NCBI GenBank assembly: GCA_003993805.1
Contig: RSEF01000001.1
Span: forward strand, 71,785,046 to 71,849,045
Reading direction: 5' to 3'
Origin: Himantopus leucocephalus
Lineage: Eukaryota > Chordata > Aves > Charadriiformes > Recurvirostridae
DNA: 64,000 nt
Below, piece by piece: positions 21,350 to 35,878 of this stretch. Positions within the stretch are counted from its first letter, which is position 1, and each line of letters begins with the position of its first letter. The notes under the pieces were generated by a model. The model was given only the letters and a program-made list of their open reading frames with translations. It did not search any database and was not told the DNA's origin. The translations under genes were made by a program, and so were the position numbers.

Positions 21350-24300
21350 TACAGTTCTAAAGCAATTGAAGCTACTGCCAAGTGCTTTTTTTGCAAAATA
21401 CCCTTTATAATATATTATTGAACCATGTCTAAAAGCCAAGCACATAATTAAACCCTTTGCATTGGTACAATATGTCTATTCAGTCCTTCAATCTTCTTTT
21501 AATATGTGATATACATCCTAGCAGCTACATGAAAGATTCAAAGGCAGTGGTCCATTTACAGCACAGCCTGCTTGTTATTTAATCTCCCATCACTAAGACA
21601 ACTGTCCTCCTGAAAATAAGGAAAAATACATTATCATTAAATCACAGTTTTATAGGCATGTTGTTAAATAATTGAACAGCCTGGCTGTCACGAAGGAATA
21701 ATCATGTATAGATATGAAACTCTGTGTAACATTTTGTATCCAAATATTGAAGGAATAAGTGAAAAGGAATAATTTTACTTGTTTTCATGATTAAAATTTC
21801 TGAGAACCCATCATATGGTAGGACTGAAGAGCGGCAATTAACAATGCTTAAAGTGACAAAAGAAATTGTATTTAAAAACTTGAACAAATGCAACCATAAA
21901 TCTGCAGTGCTGATAATGCACTTTTACTTACACTTTACCCGCAGCCCATGAATGCCACAGTTCAGTGCATGATTTATAAAAGGCTGCCAATAATATAATA
22001 TGATGTCAGTATGTTTCAATACAATTTATTTCAAAGCTGTGCAAAGACTGAATTGATAGTCATGAATGTATTTTAAGTAGGGCTGGCCAGGACACAAAAT
22101 CAGGAAGATCTGGAATTATTTTGGAAAAATTCAAACTAACAATTCTACAACCACGTCACTCTGCTGAGATCTAAGCAACCGAACTTTCCTCAGATCTATC
22201 ACTTCTGCATACGCAAACCTGCATTTGCCACTAGGATGAAAATTAAGTTTTCTAGAGGCTGCTTCAACTGGTAGGTGGCACCAATACATATTTTCTCTTC
22301 AGTAGTCCCCTATATTTTGCATAACCACAACCACACTGTTGTCTTCCCTTGGATTTCTGCTTGTTATTTTGCTTTGCTTTCCTCCTCAGCTTTGCCTGTC
22401 AGTTCACTTACCTTTACCTTATACAAACAAAATATATGCATTTCAGCATATACATTTGGGAAAAAAGATTGCATGGATTGGATAGAATATTAAGTTTAGC
22501 TGTCCTTTCATTTTTTCTGGTTGTAAAAGTGATTCATCCACACACAAAAGAGATGGAAAAACCATGCCTGTCCTAGAAATAGGGCACAACTGAGGTCAAA
22601 TGAATTACACTAATGAAAAAGAGAAAGGTCAAGCATAGAGGTAAGAAAATGTATTTCAAATAAATATGCCAGTTTTACACTGTTTCTGTTGTGTAGACAA
22701 GATTTACTTGGTCTTTAAATGCAACAATCAACCTATATACACTAGAAATTAAGCTCTTGGTTATACTCATAGGCTTTCACCAGGATTTTTCTCATGAGAG
22801 CATGGACTTTTGAGCTTTCTTGTCTGAAAGCTCTTTCGAGCTCTTTTCTGAAAATACTCTGGTCGCTGCTATTGAAGGAATGGTGATTGAACAAGGACAA
22901 GAATAATTATCCTCAAATGTATAGCTCTAGCTAGAACTGCTAACTGTAGCTTAAAGCCAGCGATGGAGAGTTCATCTGGGGAGAAAGCAAGCATCTTCTG
23001 CCGAGCAGCTGAGATAGATAGGCTAATGCTACAAGTTTATTCAAGGAGTAGCCTCCTACATAAAAAGACTATACTGAGCTGCCTAGAACAGGAAACTTGC
23101 TTTGTTTGGTATTACTTATACATTCTTGTGTTCTGAATAATAAAATCTCATCTAAGGCCAGAGCCTGAAATAAATTCAAAGAGGCATTGGGTCTTCTGTG
23201 GGCTACTAACACAGTGCCCCAGTTTACAGTGTAAAAGCCAGAAATAGAATAAATAATAAATAATTCAATCAATCAATGAAAAAGTTGTAGAATCCTGTAG
23301 TGGACAATTGTTTTGTTTTATAAAATCTACATATTTTAAAAGTGGAAGTAATAACAGCCAAGAGTCCAGACAGGTTAAGATTAGAGGTCTGAATAGAGAC
23401 ACTTTTAGGAAGATCTTGGAAGAGCAGAGGGTTGAGTCTGACCTTCGGGAATAACATGGGGGAAGGAATAGGCAGAAAAAGCCAGTTTGTTCTTCTCTGC
23501 ATCCTAAGAAGTCAAACAGCTCCCACTTCATTTGCACACCAATTGTGTTATGACTTTCCCACAAAGTTTTTGACAGCTTTATAAGACATGTACAGATTAC
23601 AAAGGTAATGTCACTGCTTCAGCAATTATACAGCACGTATATCCACTTCTGCAGGAGCTGGTCCTGCTAAGAGTCATATTTTCTGTTTTAAAATGGAGTT
23701 GAACCATTTTGAAGTCGAAGAAGACATTGTCTGCTGTGTAACAAGTGCTTTCTGTGTCATCCTGATTTATCTCATCTGCCACATGCAACATTAATTTCAG
23801 CCCAAATTAAAGACTTTTTTTCTCACGGTTTTAATTAATTTGATCATCTTTCATCTTAGCTATTTGTTTCAGGAGTTGGGGCTTTGCCCACAATTGTTTG
23901 AAGTGTCACTTCTGCTTATAAAACAGTACACGATTTTTTTTGCCCATGGGTCACAATTTGGGGGAAAGGAGGTGTCTCCTCTCACCAATTTAGAAGTGCA
24001 ATGTGTCAGTAGCTTAGGGCGTTCATTTACCTTTGGGCACTCATTCTCATCACCAGCTATAAAGGCATTGCTGCATTGCTCATAGGCCTGTTTATTTTTA
24101 GGAGGATATTGACAGCTTGAAGGCTCTTCAGGGGAAAATATATATCCAGAAAGCAGTGTTAAATATGACTACATCCTTTCTCAGACTTTGCAAGTTTGCC
24201 GTGCTTTTGGCACCTACATATCTTGCTCAGGTATGCATACAGCTATGGCTCATCCAGTCCTTGGAAAGAGAGGTGGAAAATGTATTATTAATAATATGGG

Positions 24301-24422
24301 TATCTTCAGTTTCTGTTGAAATTCCTCCCTACCTGCCTGTGCACCATAAGTAATTTCACAGTGGCCAGTGAATACCATTGCCAGATATCTGAGCTAGGCT
24401 TTCTGGGCTATAGCGCAACTTT
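21350..24422. other. Unannotated sequence
   Basis: About 3 kb, AT-rich, with only chance-length open frames. The hydrophobic frames at 22275-22576 and 23265-23564 follow T- or A-rich composition and show no recognised domain. Confidence 0.5.
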
Positions 24423-24490
24423 AAAAACAAAACAAAACAAAACAAAACAAAACAAAACAAAACAAAACAAACCCAAAACAAAACAAAACC
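24423..24490. repeat. CAAAA pentanucleotide microsatellite
   Basis: About a dozen AAAAC units in tandem, interrupted once by ACCC near the end and closing in a short C run. This is a simple repeat. Confidence 0.95.
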
Positions 24491-26914
24491 CCCCACACTA
24501 AAACCAGGGATTGCAAAAAGAAGATACGCTTTTTTTGATCTGATGGCATAGGACAGAACTTTCACAAGCTTTCTCCTCCACCAGCCTCTTTTCATCTTTA
24601 AATTGCAAAATTCTATTTTAAATAAAAATAGGTATTTGGTGTTTAAGAAGCAAAATAATTAAAAATATTACATGATTTTTTATAGCAGGGACAAGAAACA
24701 AAGAGTTTTAAAAAGGGTTACTTTTCTGGTGTTCATTTCAGCTTAGTCACAGAGTTGATCAAAACAAAAATGACATCATTGGCAAATATTTTCTGTAATT
24801 TCTCTGCTTATTTTGAGTGGAAAAAAAAAAGCTGCTGGTCTTTTCTTAAACTCAGTTTATGAGATGACATTTTGAAGAAAATATCAGAAATGTTTCTGTG
24901 ATCTGTCTGAGTTCCAGTCACTCATATCTGTGTTAAATTACAGCAGCTGGATCACTGCCAAAAGTTTATCCTCCTCCTCACCGCAGTACTTCCTCAGTTC
25001 AGCCAACCATTTTCAGCTGGCTGAATTAACACCTAAATCACTAAAGTATTTCTGAAATCTCTGAAGAACATCCGTACTGGTCTCACTTCTATTTCTGATC
25101 AGATAATTTATGTCTGTTTAGGAGTCTGTAAGATAACGCGATAATGCTGACACTGGATGCATCTGCCACCTCTACCTTCATAATCTTTGGCAATCAAATA
25201 ACTAAGGTGCCTGCAAAACCAAATAAAATGTAGCGATAGGGCTTCTCACGTATAAATCCACAAACCGCAAATAACAGCAAAAGAAAAACTGTTTGTAAGG
25301 GGGGGAGGGGGTGGTGTGGTGAAGTCAATTATGGAAAAGGAGTTGCAGGATTTTCAATATTTGTCAACGTATGGATGCAATATGAATGAGGTGTGGTACA
25401 GGGGAACACTACATTCAGGCACTGAAGTGCAATGGAGCAGCAGTCCTCTTAGGCACTGATTTGGTAACCAGCATGGAAATTATATGCTTTCCTTCCATTA
25501 CACATACTTTCAAGCACAACGTGACAAAATCGCTGCCTGAAACGTCCTTTTCAGGTCAGCTGAGCTCCTTTATTCACAAGCAGGGCAAGTTGCACAGGCA
25601 GCAACCAGAGCTGTAAGTACTGCAGACTTGGCCACATGCACTTCTCGTTTCTGGGAACATACTTTCTGCTGGCAGCAACACTTCTGTCTCTTATCCCAGA
25701 CAGCGAGAAAAAAACAGCTTGCTTATGCAGAGGCCTAATTTAAGTCATACACCTATCTTTCTCATTCAGTATTTGCCCGCTGATAGATATATTCCAGTTT
25801 TATAGCAATCATGCTTCCATTAGAGGTTATTCAATGCTATGTATGTACTTTGAGAAATTAGGAGAAAAAAAATAGATGTCTACAAAGAGGATTGAAGAGA
25901 TTTTTTTTAAAAATATTGTCTTTGACTGATATTTAAATAATAGTTTTAAAAATTCATGGGATTTGACTCATTAAAGAAAAAAAGCTACAGTCAAAGACAT
26001 TACCCAGCCAAGAGGTCAGCAAATGTTATGGTTTGGGCCGGACTGGCCACTGAAACAAACAGAGCATTTCATAAAACTTAGAATGCTCTATTGAAATATA
26101 AAGCTTTATAGGAAATGACCACTTGCCCAGATATTTTCTGTATTTTGCTGCTGCTGTTTGACATATCAGAGAGCTATGTGTTAAAAAAAAAAAAATTCAT
26201 TTAATGAAAATTGGATTTTTTATGAAAGTGAGGGAAATAGAGATTTTGTCACAAAACATATTGTCAAGTTTTAGACCACCTCTACAAGCTGTTTCAAGTT
26301 ATGTGTTTTGCTGGCATGAATAGCACTTGGACAATTTATGTCAGCTGAATATACAACCAGCGTTTTTTGATCTAGGCTGCACACCTGTGATTGGAAGGAT
26401 CTTTTAAAAGACTTGGAGATTTTATTAGTGATTTTGGATTAGCATTTTGTAACTATTCATCATAATTGTAGGGGCAGGCAAGACCATTTCCTGCCCTTTC
26501 TTATCCTATTTCCACTCGCTTCTGCTCTTTCTTCTAAATGAAATTATTTATCTGGGAAATTAACTAATATGTCTCTTCATATTCAGAGTCTTCTATAATA
26601 TGAGGTGGAAGTTAGGTTCAGGACAGCTGACTTCCAACTGGCAGCTTTTTTGCTGTGGTATGGTTTCCCCCGTAGAGTAATGACTCTTTACAAAAATGTT
26701 AGGCAGAGGCAGCATACATCACGTCACTGGAATTACTATGAATGAGAAGAAACAGACTGCTGTACTAACAACAGGCATCCACTTTTATACAATGATGAAG
26801 TATAACCAGTTTGTCACTAATCTTATAATCTGATAAGCCAGTTTTTTAGGAATCAGAGGGAGTATAAGCTCCTTTATGCAGATCATATTCAAATAAATTT
26901 GTTGAACTTTAATA
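24491..26914. other. Unannotated sequence
   Basis: No gene or repeat family is recognised. Short poly-A and poly-G runs occur near 24820, 25300 and 26180. Confidence 0.5.
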
Positions 26915-27180
26915 TCGCTATTGCTTAATCACCATGTCATTATAGTGTTGACAGATAAGGCTTTGAGTGATTGTATCAGCTGTAAACAGCAGAATTACCA
27001 CAGATGGCAACAGGCACTTTGATTTCTTTGGTGCTTTGAGACCTTCTCGCTCGAGGGCTGCATTATGGGTTTCATTTTATGCATCTCTTCTATTGTTTTT
27101 TACTTGGAAGAAAATCGAATTATTAACAGGATGAGAAAGAAGGGTCATTAGAGGACATGAAATGATTAAGGAACATATTT
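26915..27180. promoter_or_regulatory. Candidate conserved non-coding element with mixed factor sites
   Basis: A high-complexity unique block. It contains TGACAG (TALE-type) at 26949-26954 overlapping AGATAAG (GATA-type) at 26953-26959, CAGCTG at 26978-26983, GTAAACA (forkhead core) at 26982-26988 and CAGATG at 27001-27006. Further on are TTATGCAT and ATTGTTTT. The dense mix and lack of coding potential suggest an enhancer, but this is inference from short motifs. Confidence 0.22.
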
Positions 27181-28426
27181 CTCCTAAGTGAATTGTACTT
27201 TTAATTATAAAACAGCTAGTTCAAAAAGATCAGTGACTTCTCTCTTTCATTTAACTCTATTGTGATATTTTCATAGTCCTAGGAATACAATGCTCTGCAA
27301 TAATCTGTACAGGTCATTTAACTCCTTTGAACACATGACAATATAATTTATATATTCAATATGTACTTAAACAGTCTGTCCAGATTCTCTCTTCCTTTTC
27401 CTTTTCACCCACATGCTAGTATATTTCGGAGCACACAGATATGCTTGATTTACCAATGAAAAACACATTCCGGTTTTCCAAATATGCTTTAGCTGTCACA
27501 TAGTTTCATCTGCCTCATATTGTCAAGCAAGAAGATAGACTCCCTTTCCCTGGGCTTCAGGTAAGAGCCAGAGAGTAGCAGACACATCAGCTAGGTGTTT
27601 AAGACCAAATAGGTCTCTAATGGAAAGTGTTACCTTTATGTAACACTTTAACCCTGATTTTCAGAAGTCCCAATCAGGCTGGGCTAACAGAAAAGCCCCA
27701 GCAATTCTGGAAGTTCAGATATCCCTGAGAAGCACAGGATCATTGGCTTAAATTGAGCACCCAAACAGCGATGTGCCTCAAATCAGTGAACTCTTGAGAA
27801 TGACACTTTCTAAATTTGGATTATCAATTGTGGATGATTAACATTGCAATTAAACAAGAAATTTTCTACATAACAAGCAGAAGCCAGGGACATGATGGTA
27901 GTTAGCGTAAATGATTGTAGATAAAATTCATGCAGATACTATATTTCTGGAAAAAACCTTAGTATACCATAGAGTCCCTTTCTCATGAAAAAGGATCAGG
28001 TGTATCTGGGCCGTGGCTGACAAATTTTTCTTAACCTGTTCTCTAAACTCTTAAAGAGAGTTAGCAACATTTCCATGTCACCTCTTCCAGAGGTTCACTT
28101 TATTTATTTTATTTTCCCAATACCTAGTCTGATTACTATTTGTTGCAAACTCAGCCCAATATCTTCCAGTTCCATACCCAGCAAACAAATGATGTCTGTC
28201 CTCTTTCTAACAGACTCTTATATGCTGGAAGACTACCAGAGAGGGAAATATTTGGTGTATTGGAAGATGCATTTTGTCTAATCTTGCTGAAAATGTCCCA
28301 TAATCTTGCAGCCGGAAAGAAAACTAATTTAGATACTACCATTGCTTGACCATACAGTCCTGCTTCATAGCCAAATAGGTCACCACCACAGAAAAGAAGG
28401 AATGCTTACAAGAACTGCTAGTACAT
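27181..28426. other. Unannotated sequence
   Basis: No gene or repeat family is recognised. Confidence 0.5.
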
Positions 28427-28504
28427 CTATATGTATGTGTATAAATATACACACATACATGTAATATATATACACGTATATATTTTTTTAATATATATAT
28501 ACAC
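28427..28504. repeat. AT/TATAC-rich alternating tract
   Basis: Alternating purine-pyrimidine sequence with TATATG, ACACAC and TATATA runs. It contains several self-complementary stretches that could extrude as cruciforms. Confidence 0.85.
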
Positions 28505-29530
28505 TTTTACCATGGAACTTGCAAAAATAGAGCACCGTAAAAGGAATGCTCAGTAGAACTGACATGATCTACCAGATCAACTATCACCGGTGAATACTTT
28601 GTGAGATGTAAAAACTGAACGTGTTGGGGAATTCAGACTTAAGCATGATTCTGTTAATAACAAACAAACAACAGCTGGGAAAGCTCATATTCACATGTGA
28701 TTTGAAAAAAGTAGAGTACACAGTATAGACGACAGCATCTCATTTGCTGTTTTACAATGAAAGCATTAAAAAATTCATGCTGTATGTATGCTACTGGGCC
28801 TGTTCTGGGAATATATTTTTAAGCTTCTGAAGCTCACTAGAGAAAAATAATTTCCCCTTGTAGACAAATGATGAATTCTTCTGAAAGGGTTTCCTGGCAT
28901 CAAATTGCAGATGGTGTGCAATTTAAAGCAAGATAAGTTATTTGGCTTAAGTTGAATGAAAGTCTACCCAGGGCTTTCCATGCAATAGAAGAAAAACTTC
29001 TGAAATGTGCCAGCCATCCAATCTAAGCATCTGTTTCCACCTCTTTTGTAGTAGTGGAGTTGTTTTTGGCACAATATTATTGGGTTATTACTATTGTATC
29101 AGCTGAAATAGTAACAGAGAAAGTTGTATGAAGAAACTGGCTATAAGCTAATGAATAATTAAGCTCCCAGCACATATTTCCCTGCTGATGTTCACAGAGG
29201 AAAATACTGATAAGAATAATGCAGTTTTATAGATCAGGAAATAAGCTGATAGCTCCCAGGAGAAGCAAATGCACCTAGAGAAAGGAAAAGAGCAGCTCTT
29301 ATCTAAGGGAGAGCAAGTGTAGTGAAAGACATGGGAGCTAATCCTGATGTATATGACAGTCCCTGTAAACAGCAAGGCTATCCATCAGAGAACTAGCCAG
29401 AAATAAAAAGTTAGATGATCTACCTTTGGTATTTGAGATGAATGGAAGTGAAAACAGGGCACATTCTGGGCTATCTAAATAGGACGTAGATGGATCAGGT
29501 ATATTGCTTTTCCTTTTTTGCACACATTTT
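28505..29530. other. Unannotated sequence
   Basis: No gene or repeat is recognised. The minus-strand frames at 29148-29375 and 29338-29523 are short and not supported. Confidence 0.5.
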
Positions 29531-29771
29531 CATAGAATCATAGAATGGTTTGGGTTGGAAGGGACCTTAAACATCACCTAGTTCCAACCCCCCGGCCATG
29601 GGCAGGGACACCTCCCACTAGACCAGGTTGCTCAAAGCCCCATCCAACCTGGCCTTGAACACCTCCAGGGATGGGGCATCCACAGCTTCCCTGGGCAACC
29701 TGTTCCAGTGTCTCAACACCCTCATGGTGAAAAATTTCTTCCTAATATCTATTCTAAATCTACCCTCTCCT
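29531..29771 (-). mobile_element. CR1 LINE 3' end, minus strand
   Basis: Plus-strand position 29531 starts with the reverse complement of the CR1 terminus (two copies of the ATAGAATC-type octamer). The CR1 3' UTR and the end of the ORF2 frame follow. On the minus strand the end of the reverse-transcriptase frame is readable (LPREAVDAPSLEVFKARLDG) up to its stop. The copy is about 240 bp, severely 5'-truncated as usual for CR1, and looks less diverged than the other copies here. CR1 normally makes no clear target-site duplication and none is seen. Confidence 0.95.
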
Positions 29772-32714
29772 GACTGAAGAAGTCTGCAAGTACAGCAAGG
29801 ACAATCCCCCTCCAGTGCTGTTCACTGAGGACAGAGCCCTACTTACTAAACTACTTTTATAAAGAAAGCTAGGGAGGTCCTTCTTAACTTTGAGAATTGC
29901 TAATCAAAACAGCTTCACAGAGAATAGCATTATTCATCTATTTAGCAGCAACATAAATCTTTCTTCAGGACAAATTTTGTTGGTTTTTTTTTTTAAATGA
30001 AGAAACAAACTATTTTAAGGGTATTTTTCTTCCTAAGAAGCATTGTAATTGTAAGATCATCATAGTTCTTAAATAGATAAAAAGGTTCCACTCTTTCCAA
30101 AGGAAAGGAGTTATTTAGTTTAAATACAAGGCATTATTTTTTTTGTTAAAAAACAAAGCAGAGTATTTTCCTTTTGGCTTGACTTCAGCTATTTTTATAG
30201 ATGTTCAGTTTTTTGTTTAGCCAGTGAACTGAAAATATATATAAGTTTGAGTCAACGAGTTGAAAGTAATTTCTTCATGGTTACAGGATAGAAGTCCTCT
30301 CCTCTACACCACTGATAATCTGAAAATATGAGAAAAACTCTTGTAGTCCTGTTGGGAGCAATGGCTAAGGAAAGATTGAAAAGTCCGAAATAAAAAGAAT
30401 GAAACTGGACTAATTTTATCCTGTTTCAGTTCAGTAGAAGGAGAAAAAAAGTGAAACCCTGGAAAAAGCAGAAATGCATTGACAATTGTAAAAGAAGACG
30501 TTTCCCACACTTTTTTCTCAAGGTACAGACTGAATTGCATCTGATCATCTATGTGGGTTGACTGACAGTTTCAAGGATGATGAAGCCTGCAGGAAACAGG
30601 GAATTCCAAACAAGATTATTTCTAGTCACATCATTTCACCACATCTCAACCAAATAGTACCAACAATCTGTTATATTTGAATTTATTTTTATATTAACTG
30701 CCCAATAAATGATTATCAGTTTACATCACCTGCAATAATGTATATCTCGTGAGAATTTCGTTTCAAATATAATTGAAAAGACTGACCACTCTTGACAAGA
30801 CGAGATAATATTTTTTCACCTCAAAATCATTGATAAATCTACTAGTTCTTTGACTTTGATGTTAAAGGTATGACTCCATACGCTATCATAACTAACAAGT
30901 TTACTACAGGATTTTGCCACAGATTCAATTTCATGTTCGTCACACGTATCTGGCAACCCCACTGACTGCCCTGAGATCATAGGCTGCAGCTGCCTGAGAA
31001 CTTGGCCTATGAGGTATAAACATGAACTGAAGGGGAATTGGTTTGGGAGATTCTTTTTATTTCCTTTTACAAAACATATGGTTGTCACTTACAGGCCCAA
31101 ACCACCCAATTTATTGAACAGTTGTAAATAAACAGCTATTCTTTCGTCCTGTATAGGGGACTAATACACTGGGACTAAATGAAATTGAAGTGGGGGTAAA
31201 CTGCTAGTTTTCAGATCTATTCATTTTTATGCCTATTTTACACCCACTTTGTGTATTTGTGTGGCTGTGTGTACATGAAACAAGACATGCCTGACTATGT
31301 CTCAGCTCTGCAAACATGCAGGCTTTTCTGCAACTTCAACACTGTAATGTGGTTATCTGAAGTCAAATATGTGTGTCACTGACTGGCGGCTTGGTGCCTT
31401 AGATAGCTAAGAGTAATTGAAATTGCCTAACACCTACAATTTTCACCAATGGTAAATGTCCTTATGATTAGGTGAGCACTCGACTATAAATGGGCTTATT
31501 TCAAATACATTTCAGGAATTTATTTGGTCATCTTTTTCCATTGCTTTCACACTTTCATTGAAAGCATTACTTTTGACACTGAATAAAAAATAATTAGAAG
31601 GTGTTTATTCAAAGATACCAGTAAATAGTCTTAGGGATGGTACTAAATGGAAACAAAACATTCTTTTTTTGGAAGGTCTGATATTTATAAAGCTGCTACT
31701 TTTCAGTTTTGCAAAGTTTTCAAAGCCTACTTCAACTCGGTTAACAGCCTGGCCAACAGCAGTCTCTATAGAATACTAATTTGTTTTGCTTAAATGGCTT
31801 ATAAACACCTGATTCCAACTTCAGAAACTAATTAGTGAGCTACAGATTTTACATGAAATGGGCAATTTTTTGATATCCAAAACTGTGCTGAATCTAAATG
31901 CCAAGATTTTTTCTAATTATGAAAAACACAAAGGGATGTCATAGGGTTACAAAGCATATTGTGTCTTAAACAGAGATAAAATGACAGGCAGTGTATCATT
32001 CGGCTACATATTTGCTTATTTAATAACAGCAGAAAAAATCATGATTAGTTCTATTTACCAGAACTGAAGAGTTCAGGGATTAAGAAGGAGAAAAGTTCTC
32101 ACTTGGCTTTAATAGAAATGGTTTTGTAAAGAAAATCCTGGACCAACGCCATTGAGTTTGGAGTGAGGGAGGGTAATTGAAGTCAGGAGCCTTCTTTTCA
32201 CCAGGCTGCTGGTATCCTGCAGGGCAGGATTTGACCCTGGGGACCCACCATGGCACTCATCCAAGCCTAGGCCTGAGTGTTCACATAAACCAATTACTTC
32301 AGCCAGTCTCCTGTGGCCACCCTGCAAACATGCTGCTGCTCCTCCTCCGGCTGGCTGGCAAGGGCCAGTAAAACCCTCCACTGGAGTCACTGATCCTGCT
32401 CCTGCTATGCAGTGCTTGGACCTGCTCCACCTTCATTTGGTTGCAAGCTCTGACCTATGTGGGTCTTTCCCTTCTCAAGGAGCACTTTTCAGTTTGTCCT
32501 TCGGACACACTGATGTGTCAACTGTGCATACATTTTTGTCATCAAATTGAGTGGTTGGTTCAGAATGACTTTCCTCCATCTCAGAGAGTTAACTCCTTTC
32601 ATGATCTTCTGACAGAATGACTTATCACCCATATGTGTTAAAAAAAAAAGTGTGCGGGAAGGAGTCTTGAAGTTTTGGGGTTTTTTTTCTGTTAGGTCTG
32701 GCTAAAACAGCTAC

Positions 32715-32757
32715 AGAAAAAAAGAAAAAAAAAAAGAAAAAAGAAAACAAGAAAAAA
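32715..32757. repeat. A-rich low-complexity tract
   Basis: Runs of A broken by single G bases. It is a simple sequence and not clearly the tail of any retroelement, since no body is recognised upstream. Confidence 0.85.
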
Positions 32758-35299
32758 TCCAGAAGGCAAACTGGGAAGATCTTTTATGATCCACAGCTTT
32801 TGCCCCTTACAACTTCAGATTTTCTGTGCTGAACAAATTCTGATATGGAATCTATAGTGATTCACTGAAGTCTGATTTTCTACTCATCATGGTTTCGCAG
32901 AAATGCAGTTTCATTCATGTTGGATCATCTGATGCTACTGACTCATTTTGTGATGTAATTGAGAAAACTGCTTGTTAATACAGGAGAGAAGTAATTTTTT
33001 TACAGCACTTCAGCTGTCTTCCACTGAGGACTTGTTTCAGAGCCCATTAGAGCCTATGGAAGCTTTTTCATTGATTTTGAAAACTGAGATGACTCGAGGA
33101 TGCTAACTCCAACTTCGACAGCTTTTGAGGTTTCAGGAAAAATAGTTTCTTGATGAGACAAAACCAAAGTTCTCAGGCAAAATGATTTTCAGATTTGAAA
33201 GGTTAGCTTTAAGCTTTCCTGTTCTTTCTTTCTCTCAACAGAAAAGACCAGAGATCCCAGAGCCTCAGTCACTGCCCTTCTTAAATTTCATCAGAACTGA
33301 CGAATCTCCATAAGTTGATTCAACTTTGGCAAACAAAGTAATACTGTGTAATTATTAAAATATTCTGACTAGCTCAGCTTGATTCTTTCTGCAGTGCGGC
33401 GCTTCAGAGTACACATCATTCTCATGGGATTATCGTTAGCTCAGTGCCCCTATCAGTCTCCCTGGGTGGGAGACATTATAAAACTATGAATGAGGAAGCA
33501 AAAAAAACATATGGAGAAGTGAAATCAAAGTCTCTCCCCTTGCAAAGGCTCTCACACTAATAAAATGCAAATTTAAGGAAGAGGGGAAAACTTTGTGTCC
33601 CTTCCAACAGTTCACATTTAGTATAAATAAATATAAATAATGTAAACATTCTTAAAATTTTTCAGCCCATGGCTTCCAGAAACTTCTTCTGTGATTTAGA
33701 AAGGACTTTTTTTTCAGCTGGGATCAAAACAACCAGATGCCCTGGAAAGTTATTTTTTCATCTTCGTTATAGTCTAGTTAAACCAAAAAGCAGAAAAATT
33801 GGGGATGCCAGTACTCAATTGCTGAAAGGCAGGTTTTGTTTATCACAGCTTGTGGCCATTGTCCAGTGAGGATTAAAAAGCTTAAGAACCAGCTTTCAGA
33901 AACAAGAGAGACTCAAGATTTTCCTGATGTTTCTTGTGCCTTTGAGAGAAAGAGAAGCTTAATGATTTTGTACAATTCATTTCTATCACAGGGAAAATGA
34001 GAAAAAAAGATTGCAAAGATTTTGCAGAATTCAGTGCATAGACTAGGAAGACTCTATCCTGAGTTATGATTTATAGTGTAGGACTCCTGTAAGCCTGACA
34101 CTAGATCTGTTTGGAAACATACCTGATATATTACCTCATCAAAGCCTGTTGCAAGAAACCCAGCCCTGACTCTACTTCCAGACACCAAGATGTTCACATC
34201 AAGGGAGAAAAAAATTTGGAGATTGCTTTCGTAAAATATTTTTTTATAATTTTAATAAAAATAACAACACCCGACTCAGCACCAGGCAGTACTTGTCTCT
34301 AAGAAAGACATACTAATAAGAGGAGGAGACAGCATTGGAGAATTGCCTGGAACACAATGATCTATATATGTGTACAGAGGGGGATAAAGCCAATTTGTTT
34401 TCTTTTCTGTCAGTTTTATAGATGTGTGTCTCAAAAAAGAGCATTGTATGATAGAAAGTTTTGTCAGGGAACTGACAAAGGAGTGCTCTAGAAACCCTTT
34501 CAGTGTGTTGATAAGGGCATTGCTGTGCAGTGTTCCTTCACACTACAGAAATGTTCATTGCAACAGTTGGCACAATATTGCCCAGTTCATATTGAGCAGT
34601 TTGAACACTAGCAGCGAGGAAGAATCTCCTCTGTTTACATTCACCTATCATTCCACAAGGATCACATGCTTGCTTCTGAGCTATATATAAGCTTAATTCA
34701 CTACTTCTTGTTTCAGGATGGGGTAAGTGGATGTTAGGCACAAAACACAAGGGTGGCTTATAAGGAATGACATTAAGAAGAATTATATAATCAGCTGAAA
34801 TTGTCACTTCTGTTTCAGAACTTATTCTGCTTCTAGACAGGGTATGAAAGAGAGCGCCAGTCACTCTATGTAGGAATTTTAAATATGAAAGTGCTATTTC
34901 AGGTTTTATTTTGAAGCTTTAACTCTGCTTTAGCTCTCTTAGGGACAAATTTCCATCAGGCACATGAGCTTATAAATCCTCTGATGGTGAAGCAAATCTG
35001 AATGCAGGCTTATCTGCTTGTTTTCCTTTATATAATCCTCCACAAATCATATTGTTAAATTAACGTACACACCTTACTGCAATCAGTTCAAATAAGCGTG
35101 ATCACATTATTCCATTGTTCATACATGTTGCTCACCTCATGCAACCTTGAGGACATGCCAGGCTATGGGCACAATGTAACTGCGCCTCAGTGAGTGAACA
35201 GTATGGGAGAATCTGTTTGTCGGTGAAATCATGTTATTATTGTTATAACAACACTGACACAACAGTAATGTGAAGAAGAAAACCCAAAGCATCTATTTA

Positions 35300-35338
35300 T
35301 CATAGTGTCCATGTACTTATCATAAGTCCATGTACTTA
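35300..35338. repeat. Tandem duplication, about 19-20 bp x 2
   Basis: Two adjacent units (35300-35319 and 35320-35338) share TCATA and GTCCATGTACTTA. A third partial TCATACATGG follows. Confidence 0.8.
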
Positions 35339-35878
35339 GTCATACATGGAGAAAATTAAATTAGGCCTACAGGTACCACATTTCTTATACATTCGTTCCT
35401 CTTTGTACTGGCAGTGACTGCACTTTTGCAAGGTTATTCCTTAAGACTGGGGCAAACAAGGACATACAGTTTCTTCATTACCTTCTCAGTGGAACTTAAC
35501 ATCTAATTTTGACCTGAGAGCCGCCACCAAGTGCTCAACATCGATCCACGCACAGTTTTGTGCTTGCTCTCTAGGGGAGGTCTGCAGACATAATGAACAT
35601 GTTCTACCCATGGACCGAGGATGTCTGTGTCCAGCATAACTCCCATCTCTGCTGTCCTGGCCAATGAAACACCAAGGGAATGAATCCAAGGAAGCATGTG
35701 GTATCCTGTCAGGTGGCATGTGGTATTCCTCTTCAGCACAAAATTGGGGTGTTCATTTCCAAATAGTCCCAAGATTATGCCTTTGGGAAAACCAGCTCCT
35801 GATAATCAGTGCAGAATGACATGTCTGCAAGTCTGATCTTGGCTTTGTTTTATTAAACCACTTTTACCTCTATGATAT

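Larger units (their letters stand above)
29772..35878. other. Unannotated sequence
   Basis: About 6 kb with no recognised gene or repeat family except small simple repeats. A GC-richer patch at about 32150-32480 has open frames on both strands (32109-32390 minus, 93 codons) without a recognisable domain. At 35874-35878 the GATAT pentamer is the left target site of the LTR that follows. Confidence 0.45.

Noticed and set aside
32109..32390. GC-richer minus-strand frame of 93 codons
   Set aside because: No recognised domain, and the opposite strand is also open, as expected from composition.
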